A DNA stretch of 64,000 nucleotides from positions 43,379,515 through 43,443,514 of the forward strand of contig NW_024881328.1 in the NCBI RefSeq assembly GCF_018691265.1. The letters run 5' to 3'. Positions 45,101 to 55,920 of this stretch are shown here, one piece after another; within the stretch, counting starts at the first letter, position 1; every line of letters begins with the position of its first letter. Below the pieces are notes generated by a model that was not told the DNA's origin, did no database searches, and saw nothing but the letters and a program-made list of their open reading frames with translations. Made by a program: the position numbers and the translations under genes. Source of the DNA: Tyto alba. Lineage: Eukaryota; Chordata; Aves; Strigiformes; Tytonidae.

Positions 45101-47264
45101 CAAGGTCCTCAATTCCCCCACTCTGTCTGCGCTAAGGCATCACAATTTTAAAGTCAAATCATGGACCTGCGTGGATTTTAGTCTCCTCTGAGACACTGGA
45201 TCTTCAGAAAAAAAAAAAAAAAAAAAAAATCTGTATAACCTCACCAGTGGAGTCATTCAGTGAAAAGCCACATTAAAATGTCTTTATTCTTTCTGCCCAC
45301 TCCATCCTGTGCTGTCCTGCACAGCAGACTGGTGGAAGATGGTTGAACAAGCCCCAGGTGCCTACAGCTTTCTAATAAAGCTTTTGCTAGAAATCCAATG
45401 CTTTTCCTCATTGCAGTGTTCAGGACAATTTTGCATCCTATCTCCACAGGCAATTTCTGGAGCTGGGATGAAAATATCTGAGCAGTCCTTGGAAGAGGGA
45501 TGTGAAACCACACCTCTCTTCCCCTGGCAGGGATGTGAAACCACACTTCTCTTCCCCTGGTGCTCTGACTGCTGAGCAATTGCCACATAAATATTCCCCA
45601 AATTAGGAGCACCTCTGTGAAGATCTCCTGAGCAATAAAACCAGTTGAGCTTGGTCACAGGCTTTTGAAGGCCAACATGCTTTCAAACTCAGCATAATCC
45701 CTCATTATAAACACTCATAAGCCTTATGCAAATTGTCACACTAACAAAATGCTTAAGGTATGAAAGAAGATTTAAACAATACCCATGGAGGACTCATATT
45801 CCTCCTTTCATCAGCTGAAAAGGTTCTGCTTGATGGTACATGGCTTTACTCAATGCCTGACATCTTTTTCCAGAGACACCTGCGCCCCCCTCCCTGCAAA
45901 ACAATTATTCTCCAAAAATGTGTTCAACTAAAGTCTTGGGTCCCAGTTTTTTGCTAAGAACTCAGTATGGAGCTCACTGTGCTGTGGCTGGGGCTAGGGA
46001 TGGAGTTATCCCTGTCCTCCTCTAAATGACCAACTCACAAACACGGGACCTTCAGGACCCAGCAAAGCTCCCTGCGGAGCACCGGTCCAGCTGTTGCTGT
46101 TGCTTCTATATCCAGAGCGCACAGGGAAATTACAGTTGCTTCTTCATGTCATTAGTATGCTTATATGTCTTTCCAGATGGTGTTACCACAGGTCTGAGTG
46201 TTCTCATGCTTGGAGACTCTGAGAAATGTTAGGAAGCCTCTCCCCACGACACCTCTGGTCGAGCAGTGCTCAGTCACACGTCTCAGCAAATCTGGGCTTC
46301 CAAACGTCGGTGTCCAGAGGAAACCTGGGTAACCCTGCACCACGTTGCACATCGCAGGCACCCCTCTTTCTCTGGTGGGGCCAGGGATGCTACTGTGGGC
46401 GTGGGCTGCAGGACAAGGTGCGCCCGCATCCAGGGTGGGGTGGCATTCCCTGAGCTGTCACACTGAGCTAGCACAGGGACACGGGTGTATTTGGCTCCTC
46501 TTCTTCACAGGGCTCACTCGAGGCAAACGTCGCAGTCGTGCCTGTACACATGCATGTCTGTGCACACATGCAGCAACACAGAACAAAACGTTTCTGCTGC
46601 TTCATTAAGAGATACAGCCAGATGTAGACACATCCCGTGCCTGACCAGGGCTATCTGGGTTTGAGCCAACGCATACATATCTGTACAAGGCCCATTTTGC
46701 CACATGCTATTGTAAAGAGAAAGAATAAAGAGCCTAATTCCTGAGGTCTGGTTTTGCCCCGGTACATCTCAGGAACTTTTTACTCTTCATTGTCACCCCT
46801 AAAACATCAGAAGGTGTAGGATGACTATCCAAAGGAGCACCTCCCAAGAAGCCCGCTTCTGCCTTTTTTTTCCCCCGACCCCACGCCCATCCTCCTTAGC
46901 TCACCCAAAAAAATGCTGCAAAACGCAGGGTAAATGCCATTTTGAGACGTCAAACCTTCACGCTCCCACCTCCCCAAGAGAACAGGCAACAAGGCTGTTC
47001 CTGTGGGAAGTCCTCCCTAAGCAGGCGCTTCCTGTGGGGCACCACGAGAGGTTTCCAGGCTGAGAAAGTTGCCTTCGGGCTGGTCACAGCAAACCACATG
47101 CTTATGTCAGTACAGTGCGGAGCTGAGCAGCAGAAACTCCCGTTTCAGACAGAAAAAAAAAAAAACAACCCTCCCTCTGCCAGCAACAAGTTGCCTCCAG
47201 AGCAGGTTCCCCCTCCAGACCAGAGGCACAAGGAACACCAGAAGACTCAGTCTATGATGTAGCA
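42176..47264. other. Gene-free interval between tRNA block 1 and beta-keratin
   Basis: About 5 kb with moderate GC and no recognisable exon, tRNA or mobile element. It holds an A22 run (45208-45229) and a short tandem duplication of about 33 bp (45498-45562). The gene usually found beyond FTCD in mammals (SPATC1L/LSS side) was not recognised here. Confidence 0.45.
45498..45562. repeat. Two-copy 33-bp tandem duplication
   Basis: The unit GGATGTGAAACCACAC plus a CTCTTCCCCTGG segment occurs twice in a row with one or two differences. Non-coding. Confidence 0.8.
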
Positions 47265-47268
47265 TGAC

Positions 47269-47274
47269 TTTAAT
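47269..47274 (-). promoter_or_regulatory. Poly(A) signal candidate for the beta-keratin gene
   Basis: ATTAAA on the minus strand about 440 nt after the keratin stop codon, a plausible 3'UTR length for this family. Confidence 0.5.
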
Positions 47275-47714
47275 GAGAAGGAGAAGGAGAATAAACCAGT
47301 TCAGAGTATGAGAAGTGCATTTCCAGCGCTCGGTAAAGAAATGGATAAACCCCGGTCCGGGACAAGCCGATCCCTACAAGGTGTTCCTCCGCTCCCCCCC
47401 CCCCCCCCGGCCCCCCCGCCCCATGACTATCATCTTCTGTCTACAGCCCGCTATAAGCATTTTCGCCCAGCCAGCAGCAGGTGCTGTACAGCACTGCAGG
47501 GTGTGACACCTACGTGGAAATATAAAGTAAGGCTTAGCGAGATAAAGGTATAGAGAGGGACGGTCTCAAGTGACACGCTCGCATGGCTCTCTTCCTCGTG
47601 GGGGGGCTGCGGGGGCCCCCCACAGCTGGGAAACCCACGGGCATTTCCTTAGTCCTCTTCCCCAGTCTTGGTCCTGTGCTTCGTTTGTCCTTCCCGCCGC
47701 AGCCAGGGATGCCC

Positions 47715-48011
47715 CTAGAGCCCGGTGCCCAGGCACAGCAGTCCCGCCTTCCCCAGCCCCCGGGGACCACCGGAGGCCACGGGGACCCCGCAGCACCGGA
47801 GGTAGGTGCCGACCGCCGCCGACGCCGTGGAGCCCACCGTCGTGTTTTGCGGGTAGGAGCTGAGGATGGGCCCGGGCAGGGTGACCACGACGGTGGGGGG
47901 CTGGATGACGGCGGTGGAGTCCCCGCAGCGGCGGAAGCAGGGCTGGTTGCAGCTGGTGGCCAGCGGCCGGGGGCCGCAGGAGGAGGGCAGGCACAGGTCG
48001 TAGCAGGACAT
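47715..48011 (-). CDS. Feather-type beta-keratin (corneous beta-protein)
   Basis: A 98-residue structural protein of sauropsid epidermal appendages, assembling into 3-4 nm filaments by its central beta region and crosslinking through terminal cysteines. It begins [14 protein letters not shown]. The central block [20 protein letters not shown] is the family signature, followed by [13 protein letters not shown]. The C-terminus ([12 protein letters not shown] then [14 protein letters not shown]) is short and Cys-poorer than classic feather keratins. The CDS lies wholly in exon 2 (5' end 48031, acceptor TTTCAG). A 742-bp intron separates it from a non-coding exon ending at 48774, as in feather keratin genes. 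Flanking DNA has no second keratin, although these genes usually occur in tandem arrays. Confidence 0.93.
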   Translation of the reverse strand: MSCYDLCLPSSCGPRPLATSCNQPCFRRCGDSTAVIQPPTVVVTLPGPILSSYPQNTTVGSTASAAVGTYLRCCGVPVASGGPRGLGKAGLLCLGTGL

Positions 48012-48773
48012 CGCTTGGCGAGGACGTACACCTGAAAGCCAGAGCCAGGGCGTAAATGCAAGGCAGAGGCTGGTCCATCCCTGCTGAGCCCTCCTGCAAC
48101 GGCTCCGGTAATGAGAGGCGTGGGAGAGCTACCCAGAGGGTGAGTTTGGACGGCTTAGGAACCCCGAAGGAAGGCTTTCCGAATGGGCAGGATCCGGCTT
48201 CCCCCCCTTCCCCTGCCCTGTCACCCTCGCGGGAGAAACCGAGGAGTTCGGTTTGAGCTGCATGGCTGGGGGAGCTGAAGGCACCAGGCCAGACCCACTC
48301 CTGCAGGCTGCCTGCCTTCAAGCTGACCGCAAGCCTTCAGCAAGCGAAAGGCTCACCGAGGCACAGCTAGCTGTAGCAAAATCTAGATAAATCAGGACAG
48401 TGTGAGCGAGCCGGACTTCACGTGAGCTGAGCTACCCCATCTCCCAAAATAGAAGGGACCTCTGGTGCCCTTCTGTAAGCAGGGACACATCAATCCCTGC
48501 AACACTGCTATTCTGTGGGGTTTTTTTTTTTCAGCAAGGAAAACCAGGCAGGATGCACCCAGCTGTGTGGTTACGGATCCTGCGAGCCCTGCACCCCGCA
48601 ACCCCCCTTGCGCTCCTTATTTTGGAGCCGAAAAGAAACCCTTCCCCGGCATCCTCGGCGGGTGGGAGGGAGGCAGGTAACAAACCTTGAACTCTTGCGG
48701 AGGACCGGGCACAAGGCATCGGTGAAAGCAACAGCTCAGTGGGGGGAAGGAGACGGAGCCCGTCTCGACTTAC

Positions 48774-48805
48774 CCAGTCGGAGGCGGCAGCGGCAGCTGG
48801 GAGCG
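48774..48805 (-). other. Beta-keratin non-coding first exon (approximate 5' end)
   Basis: Donor GACTGG|GTAAGTC at 48774/48773. The 5' end is inferred at about 28 nt below the TATA box. Size of about 32 nt and a 5'UTR intron match the architecture of avian beta-keratin genes. Confidence 0.65.
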
Positions 48806-48832
48806 GGTGGTGGGGCCGGGTGCCACGCGGGG

Positions 48833-48839
48833 TTTTATA
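48833..48839 (-). promoter_or_regulatory. TATA box of the beta-keratin gene
   Basis: TATAAAA on the minus strand, about 60 nt upstream of the first-exon donor, at the right distance for the small non-coding exon. Confidence 0.75.
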
Positions 48840-51800
48840 GGGTGCCCCAGCCCCCGGGGGAGCGGGTGCATACCTTCCGCCTGAAACTTCCCAACAACTG
48901 GCAGTTTTCTCCTGGAAAGTTCCCCCGGCTGATTAAACAGTTCCCTCTTTCATCTGTCATGTTTTGCTTCCATTTAGCACTGAGTAAGATTGAAATGATT
49001 CGGGCTACAGGCATTAATTACCTCGCTTCCTAAGGCCAAAGTACATTTTAGGTCTTATGCCACCAGGCAGGATAGTGCTTCAGCAGAATTTAGGGCAGGC
49101 ACATCCCCGGCACATCGCTCCCCACCCTCCTCCGAGCACAACCAATTCAGCTCCCCAGTGCACCCGAGGTGAGCTCGGGGATGTAGGTTGAACACAAGAA
49201 ACGTGCGTTTGCAGGTAAACTCTGTGCTAGCAATCTCATCGGGGGCAGGAAAACCAGGGGTCTCCTGCAGGGGTGAGGGTGCTGGGAGACCACGCGCAGC
49301 TGGGAGAAAAAAGGCCGGAGGGCATTTCTCCTGCCCCAGATGTCCAGGTACGACAGACACGGGGACCTGAGCTAGCCCGGCATAAGTAAAATTGTTAACA
49401 CTTTTGGATCCGCTTAGAGGATTTTGCCTTTTTTGTGTTATTATTCCTCATGCCCAGGGTATGAATTCTACTTGGAAGGCACATCAAATTTTAAAAGCAA
49501 AGTAATCACGGGCTCTGGAGTCTGCTCCTGAAGGTGACGCAAGCCAAAACTGACCGATTTTGCGCAGTAAGCTGATTTCTGAGGCCAAGAGCCTTTCCAT
49601 CCTGCTCTTTGGATATGCTAACAGTGGTGAGCCAGAAGTTCACAGCTATGCTGCCTTGTGATGGAGTGACATCATCAAGACATTTTTTTTAATTACAAGC
49701 TGCGGCATGACACCGGATTGCTCTGCTGAAAGCCTGTTAGCTGCTAAACAGCCGGGGAGTCGCAAAAGTCCCGACCTTTACTTAAATGTGAATCACCTGC
49801 GCATCGGGGAGAGGGAGTCGCTGGCGTGGTCCCAAGCAGGGAAGTGAGCCATCGGGCTCTAGGGGCAAGGAAATTTTGAAGAAGGCTTTTCATTTCACGC
49901 CAGCAGAGCCCAGATGAAGGCACAAACATCTTCTGTCCCAGAATAAACCATGGGAGTACCGGGGCACATATACTATGCATGTGTGGAGCCGGGGGTTGTC
50001 AGCATCACTGGTAAAGACATGCTTTGTAGGGTTTGGGGGGTCATTTGAGTTCCCAGGGTGACTTGGCCTTGCAGAGTCATGGTTGATAGCACTGAACTGT
50101 CCCTAGCGACTCCTCCCTGCCCTGCCTGCCAGGGCAAGAGAGCCTTTCAGAGGCGCTGGGGCCAAGCCCAGCTATTTTTCACATCATTCTGGAAGAGGAA
50201 AGAGGAAATCAGCTTTTCCGAGGTGCAGCAGAGGACGCGTGCTTCAGACAGAAGCAACCTTGCAGCCTGGTGGAGTAAGGCAGGAGGCTGTGGGTTCATC
50301 ACAACCTCCTAAACAGCAATTTGGTGAGCAAGAGAAGATGAGGGGTTTTTTTAAGCTTCACTTTGCTGCTTTTTGCACCACTCTTGAATAACAAAATGAT
50401 GTCACAGGCGCACCTTGGACCCACAGCCTAAGAATTAAACCCTTCTTCTGCCAGCCAGGGTTTCTTACACTTCACTAATCATCTTCTGAGTCTTCTTTTT
50501 TTTTTTTGTGTGTGTGTGTGTGTGTGTGTCTGTGCACTCCCATGATCCAAGGCAAAACAGCCTTTCTTGGGGAGCTTCTTCCCAGGCTGTCAGACAGAGG
50601 CTGGGATCTTCTGATTTGCAGCCTTGCTGTGTGTTTCTGTTTTGCAACCCGGTTTGTCCCAGAAGAATATCCTCGGATTCAGCGCTGCTTGAAATAAATG
50701 CACAGGGACACCCAGAGAGGGCATGTTGCTGAATGTGAGAGGATCTGTGTACTGAAACAAGTCCTTTTCCTGGATAAAGGGAAACAAAAGGCATATGTCA
50801 GGAAGTTAAAATAATCAGATTTGTGTAATGGATGAGATTAAAACAAAGGAAAACAATGGGGGAAAGAGCTCTTCCTGGAAATGCAGGTATTTGAGAAAAA
50901 TGACAAAGACTGTTTTTTCCAACCCTTATTCGTTTCAGAGAATGAGCTCTTTCTGCTTGCGACATGACTTCCTCTGGAGGAACCACAAAAATGAAAAAAT
51001 TTCACCAAACCAAACACGTCAGACCCATTTTCTTAACTTCTGCAGTGGATTCAGGATGTGTGACCATCTCAGTCCCGGTTCTTCCTGCAGATCAGGGCAT
51101 GAGAGGAAACACGGCCCTGGGCCCAACACTCGCTCTGTTTCCCTTCCCATCACCAGCCCCAGCAGCACTTTACAACTCCAATTTCACCGCTCTGCATTTT
51201 GATTTCCAACCACCCAAGGGCTGGATGTCTCTGAGACCGGCTGGAGGGTGGAAGCTTGCCCCTGCCCCAAAATTTCTCCTGAAAACCACAGGCAGAGGCA
51301 CATTTTGTGGCAGCCACAGACCCACTGCATCCCATCTCCAAGAGACTCCTGTGTCCAGCACACTCGCCCCGGGGCCGCAGCCGACCTGCCGGGACCGCTC
51401 CCAGGAGGCTGAAGGACCCTCTGAAGGACCTTCCAGGCCCATTCAGTCAAGGTTTTCAGTCAAAGCCTTCTGCTTCATGTCTGCAGGACCGCCCGCCCAG
51501 TGCCAGGAGGCAGCACCCTGATGCGGACAGACAGACCCACCCGGGGGGGCTGCCCCCTCCACCGCAGCCGCAGAGCATCCTTGGCTGCCCGTGTCCTCGC
51601 CGGGAGAGACCCGGGGTGCGTCGGGGCCGCTGCGGGCAGCCCGGGGAGCCGGAGCCCAGACGGTCGCCGCTGGGCAGAGCCAGGCTCCGGCTGCTGTGTG
51701 ACAACCCTGGGGCTGCTGCCGATCCGGTTTCATGCCGCCACACGGTCCCCTGTAATTGCCGGGTTCCCCCCCCGCCGGGGTGGGCCGACGCTCCGCAGCA

Positions 51801-53149
51801 CCACCGAGGCTGGCACATCCCCCCGCCAAGGGATGCCTCATCGCCATGCACCGGGGCAGGGGCACGCGTGTGCCGGGGCGGGCACAGCCCAGCGGGGTTG
51901 AAGGGTGTCCCAAGGGACTCAGCTTGTCTCCTCTCCCCGTTGCCTCTGCCCTGCAAACCCCCGGGGTCCCATCCTGCTGCGGCAGCACCCGTGCCGTACG
52001 CCACCACCAGCCTGCACCCACCGCCCCTTCTCATTTCACCGTACCCAGCTGCGAGTTGGTTTTTTTTCCCCGTGGGCTGTAACCCCTCCTGCCCCAAAAG
52101 TGGCCAAGCAGCGGGACGGGATGGGGCCGGAGTTTCCCCGATCGCTGTTTCTGGCTGGGGAGAGGCTGACAGAGAGAAGCAGCTCCCAGCTGGTCCCCAG
52201 GGGCATCTCCCCAAGGCATGGGAAGGAAACGTGGCCCCAGGGAAGGTCGAAAAGGCAGTGCAGGGCTTGCAGCGTGGGCAGCTAAGCCTGAGCGTCCTCG
52301 CCTTGCCTCCAAGCCACGGCATTGCCTGGCCACATCCTCATCTGTGGGAAGAAGGGGTGGGAGCAGGGAAAGCGCCTGCAAGGCTGGCACAACACGCTTC
52401 CCCAGCTGCATTGAAGAGCAGACACATTCTGAGAAACACAAAACCTCTCTCTCTGCAAAACAGCTGGGATTTCATCAATTAAATACCCACCAGGTGGATT
52501 GTTTGGTTGTTTTTTTTTTTTTTTTTACCTCTTTCCTCTTCATCTTGCAGTAGCTCACCGTCTCCTCTCCCCAGTGACCTCCACTGCCAGCACTGCTGCA
52601 GACATGGGTCATGCTGCAGCTCTGCCATCCTCAGAAAAAGCAGCTCCAGGATGCGGCGATGGCTCAGCAAGGCACAGCTTTGCCCAGGGATGGCTTCTGG
52701 CTCCCATTGTCAAGACAGAGATGCCCAGGCCTTGCGTACGAGATGCAGAAAGGAATAAATTGGCTGAGAGAGAGCAGAAAACAGAAAAAAAAAAAGGCAG
52801 AGCACAGGCTCAGGGTGTGCGCACAGCGCCCGCCCCACCAGCCTGATGCTGGTCCTCCCTGCCCACGGTTTGGTGCTTTGCCTCCTGGAGAAGCCGTAGC
52901 TGGCTGGCAGGAGTGCTTGGGGAACGTGGGGGGTCGGTACCCCACTCCTGCGGGGGAGCATGGGGCCCGGCACCTTGCAGGAAAAAAGGGCAACGTGGGT
53001 CCCGGAGCAAGTTGAGCAAGTGGGAGCAGCAACCCAAAGGCAGATGGGCATTTATTACGACGGCAGAACAAAAATACGAGAGAAATGAGAAGGCAGGACA
53101 CACCAGGGGCTGCCCCAAAATCCTCCCCACTCCGCGGTTCGAAGGAACT
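48840..53149. other. Gene-free interval before tRNA block 2
   Basis: No gene recognised. 51500-52300 is GC-rich and could be a CpG-island-like regulatory area; the 391-codon open frame there (51307-52482) has no family resemblance. Simple repeats at 50496-50530 and a T17 run at 52510-52526 are the only clear structures. Confidence 0.45.
50496..50530. repeat. T12 plus (GT)n microsatellite
   Basis: Twelve T followed by about eleven GT units. Non-coding. Confidence 0.9.
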
Positions 53150-53231
53150 CGACGAGGGTGGGATTCGAACCCACGCGTGCAGAGCACAATGGATTAGCAG
53201 TCCATCGCCTTCACCACTCGGCCACCTCGTC
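53150..53231 (-). tRNA. tRNA-Ser (GCT)
   Basis: 82 nt, acceptor GACGAGG/CCCTCGTC, anticodon loop CTGCTAA (GCT), variable arm TGTGCTCTGCACG, B box GGTTCGAATCC. No T-run lies directly at the 3' end; the first T4 is about 30 nt downstream, so termination may be leaky. Confidence 0.96.
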
Positions 53232-53799
53232 TGCTGGTTCGGGCTCATTTTGGGCGGATTTTTCTTCATTTTTTTTGACCAAAGGCTGCGAACCCGGGGC
53301 GGTTACGCGGGGTGTCCTCTGGAGAAACAGCCTGGGCAGCCCAGGCCCTGGCAGCCGGTAGCCCAAATCTGTGCAATTCATTTGCCCCGCTCCGTGTCCC
53401 CTCCTGTCCCTGTGTTCAGAGGCTGGCAAAGGGCAAGGTGACATTTATTTTTGCCACAAAACGCCGTGCCCTGGGTTTCGGCACTTGTTGCAGGTCTCCG
53501 CCACCAACTTGTGTCCGGAGGGTTTTCCTCTCTGATTCAGCACCGGCTGCGCGGGTGAATGGGGAAGATGGGGGGGGGGGGGCAGCCTGATTTCCCAAAC
53601 CCCATGGGGTCTGGAGATGGTTTGGGGTCGCCTCTGAAACCGTGAGCTCCCCAGGGAAACGGAGCAGAAGGAAACTCCTTCCCCACGCCGAGTGGGGTTG
53701 CCTAGCATAGAAGGGGGGGGGCGGGAGGGGGCCTCCATAGCTTGGGGGAAGGAAGAGACCCCCAGAATTGCCCCCCAGCTTGGGGCAGGGAGGAAAAGA

Positions 53800-53800
<1 letters not shown>

Positions 53801-53834
<34 letters not shown>
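53801..53834. repeat. (AC)n microsatellite
   Basis: About 17 AC units, ending 10 nt from the 3' end of the tRNA-Thr gene. On the tRNA sense strand the trailer therefore runs into (GT)n rather than an early T-run. Confidence 0.92.
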
Positions 53835-53836
<2 letters not shown>

Positions 53837-53844
53837 CCCAGCCC

Positions 53845-53918
53845 AGGCACCACTGGGAGTCGAACCCAGGATCTCCTGTTTACTAGACAGGCGCTTTAAC
53901 CAGCTGAGCCATGGCGCC
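53845..53918 (-). tRNA. tRNA-Thr (AGT)
   Basis: 74 nt, acceptor GGCGCCA/TGGTGCC, anticodon stem CCTGT/ACAGG with loop CTAGTAA (AGT), B box GGTTCGACTCC. The only Thr gene in the window. Confidence 0.95.
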
Positions 53919-54189
53919 CACCCGCCCCACGCCCGCGGGGGGGCCCCACGCCCACAGCCCGCTGCCACCCCGACCCCAGGCTCACCCCGCAGCAGCAGCA
54001 GCGGGGGGGGGGGGCACTGCTGCCCGGGGACCCCCGGCGCAGGTTTGGGGGGGGCCGGGCCCCGCCGCCAGCCCCTGCCCGGGGAGCAGAGCGGGGCCGG
54101 GGGTGCGAGCGGGGCCGCAGCGCCCCCCCCGGAGCCTTCCCCGCTTCCCACGGGGGGGGGGGGGGGCCCCCCGCAGCCGTGCGGCGGTG

Positions 54190-54271
54190 GCTGTGATGGC
54201 CGAGGGGTGAAGGCGTTGGACTCGAAATCCAATAGGGTTTCCCTGCGCAGGTTCGAATCCTGCTCACAGCG
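54190..54271 (+). tRNA. tRNA-Ser (CGA)
   Basis: Identical in sequence to 38532-38613 but on the opposite strand. T4 terminator (CTCCTTTT). About 190 bp of upstream flank (54000-54189) is the inverted counterpart of 38614-38800. Confidence 0.96.
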
Positions 54272-54627
54272 ACTCCTTTTACCCGGCGGCGAGGGTCCTG
54301 GGGGGGCCGCGGGGGGCCGGGGGCCCCGCCAGCCCCAGCCCGGCACAGCACCGCTTCCCTGGGGAGCAGATCCCCCCCCCCACCCCGGGGAACCTCCCTG
54401 GTGCCCCCGGAGGGACGGGACACCCGGGGCACACAGCCCCGCGCCGCTGGCCCCGGGGCCACCTCCGATCCTCCCCGCTGGGGAGGGGCCGCCCGGGCAG
54501 CCCCGGGCCCCACACCCACCGGCTCTCACGGGTGGCTTCGGCTGCCGAGGGTTTCACCAGCGGGGCAGCCGGGACCCGCACGGGGCCCTGGGGCCGATGG
54601 GGGGGGGCCGGGGACCCCGCTGCCGGC

Positions 54628-54689
54628 TTGGGCTGCGGATCCGCCCTCGGCTGCAAGAGGATCTGGGTCCGACTCCCAGCGCAGCCCCC
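54628..54689 (+). pseudogene. tRNA-like element without a normal D arm
   Basis: An 8-bp terminal pairing GGGCTGCG/CGCAGCCC, a T-arm-like stem-loop CTGGG-TCCGACT-CCCAG and a short anticodon-like hairpin CCTC/GAGG, but no D arm and only about 60 nt. Its isotype cannot be assigned. A mirrored copy is at 63786-63847. Confidence 0.4.
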
Positions 54690-54818
54690 GCTCCGGGCGA
54701 AGCCTGCTGCTCGGGGGGGGGGGGGGGCCGAGCTCCTCTGGGGGCAGCTCTTGGCTGCTGGCCCCTTCTTCCCTCCGACGCTCACCACAGATTTGGGCTG
54801 GGCAGGGCGAGCGGGGCA

Positions 54819-55408
54819 TGTGATAAGGAATAGAAGAATTTTGCTTTCGCTAAAAGTAATTAAACAATTACCTCTTAGGCTAAAGCTATTATTAGTACAA
54901 TGATCCAAATTTTAAGAAAAGTAAAAGACTTTACTAGTGGGGAAAAGGGGGGAATTGATCTGAGGAAACACCAACCCAACAGCCCCCCCCTCTTGGGATG
55001 CTCACCAGATGGTCCATATCACAGGGCAGTAACTCCTTTGCAATGGAATGAGAAAGAACAGGACGGGCCATCCCTGGTATCCCTTGTCCTTGAGATAAGA
55101 GGGGAACTGAAACCACTGAGCCAGAAAAGACAAAGGAGCTGCAAATTGGCCCAGACTTGAAGAGCCAGGTGTACAGGACCACAGGACTGAAGAAAGAAGG
55201 TAAGATTGTAGAAGAAGCCAGGAGGCATGCGGAAGGTGTTGAAACCGGCAGCTGGGTGGATAACAGGGGGTTTGAAACTTAAACAATTTCGTGAACCTGG
55301 ACGGAGCTGCGACTCCTCGGCCACCCCAGCGCTGCATTTGCTCTCTTACCTAAATAAAGATTCATTAATCCATATTTGGATGTGACTGGCCTTAATCTCC
55401 CTATAACA
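54819..55408 (+). mobile_element. Solo LTR of an endogenous retrovirus (copy 1)
   Basis: 590 bp with near-perfect terminal inverted repeats TGTGATA...TATAACA, flanked on both sides by the 5-bp target duplication GGGCA (54814-54818 and 55409-55413). AATAAA at 55353-55358 gives plus orientation. There is no internal coding sequence. A 5-bp duplication is common for ERV class III-type elements, but class is not assigned from sequence alone. A purine run at 54939-54954 looks like a polypurine tract inside the LTR. Confidence 0.88.
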
Positions 55409-55566
55409 GGGCAGCTGCCTCTCTTTGCGGTGGGGCTACGGGGTGCGGGCACCCGCTGTGCCCCCCAGTGCTGGGCCAGCCGTGCCCGCAGGAGCCCCAG
55501 GGTTTTTCTGGGGGTCCCTTCCACCCCCAGAGGCGGGTGGGAGTGGGGCGTGGGGAGGCAAAAGCT

Positions 55567-55638
55567 GGAGATGCTGGGGGTCGAGCCCAGGGCCTGTTAG
55601 ACGCAAAGCAAGCGCTCTCCCGCTGAGCTCGATGCACC
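55567..55638 (-). pseudogene. Degenerate tRNA-Ala (TGC), module V family
   Basis: 72 nt, aligns to the Ala variant. The acceptor is mispaired (GTGCATC against CATCTCC) and the anticodon stem has two mismatches (CTTGC/CTAAC). A box and B box (GGCTCGACCCC) remain, as does a T4 terminator. Confidence 0.85.
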
Positions 55639-55848
55639 CACCCGTGGGGTGCCCACGCAGGGCCCAGTGGCCCCATCCCAGCATTGGCAGCATGGGAGCT
55701 TTGGGAAATTGGTGTGGACTGAAGGCGCGTGGGCTCCCCACGGGGGCCGTTTGCGGGCCGGTGGGGGCTGTCGGGGCTGCCCCTGCCCCCCCGTGTGTGC
55801 AGAGAGCAGCGGGGCCGCATCCCCGAGGGGGGCTGGTCCCAAAAGGGG

Positions 55849-55920
55849 GGGCTCGTCCGGGAGTTGAACCCGGGACCTCTCGCACCCAAAGCGAGAATCA
55901 TACCCCTAGACCAACGAGCC
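55849..55920 (-). tRNA. tRNA-Pro (TGG)
   Basis: Canonical 72-nt Pro gene with loop TTTGGGT. Upstream module S, downstream module V: a combination that differs from the AGG gene in the partner arm at 62548. Confidence 0.97.

Larger units (their letters stand above)
54475..55920. repeat. Left arm of the large inverted repeat
   Basis: Reverse-complements 62548-64000 with only scattered substitutions and small indels. Position pairs sum to about 118475 across the arm. It contains, in order, a tRNA-like element, a solo LTR, an Ala pseudogene, module V and a Pro gene. The partner arm runs to the window edge, so the true length is unknown. At the Pro gene the arms change to different upstream spacers (S here, T in the partner). 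Confidence 0.93.

Noticed and set aside
45208..45300. A22 run plus a minus-strand AATAAA as a processed pseudogene
   Set aside because: No gene body with exon-exon joins on either side and no target duplication seen.
51307..52482. 391-codon open frame
   Set aside because: GC-rich stretch with overlapping long frames on the other strand; no recognisable domain.
53801..53834. Short regular repeats as a possible CRISPR array
   Set aside because: This is an AC microsatellite in a vertebrate genome; no spacer/repeat alternation anywhere in the window.
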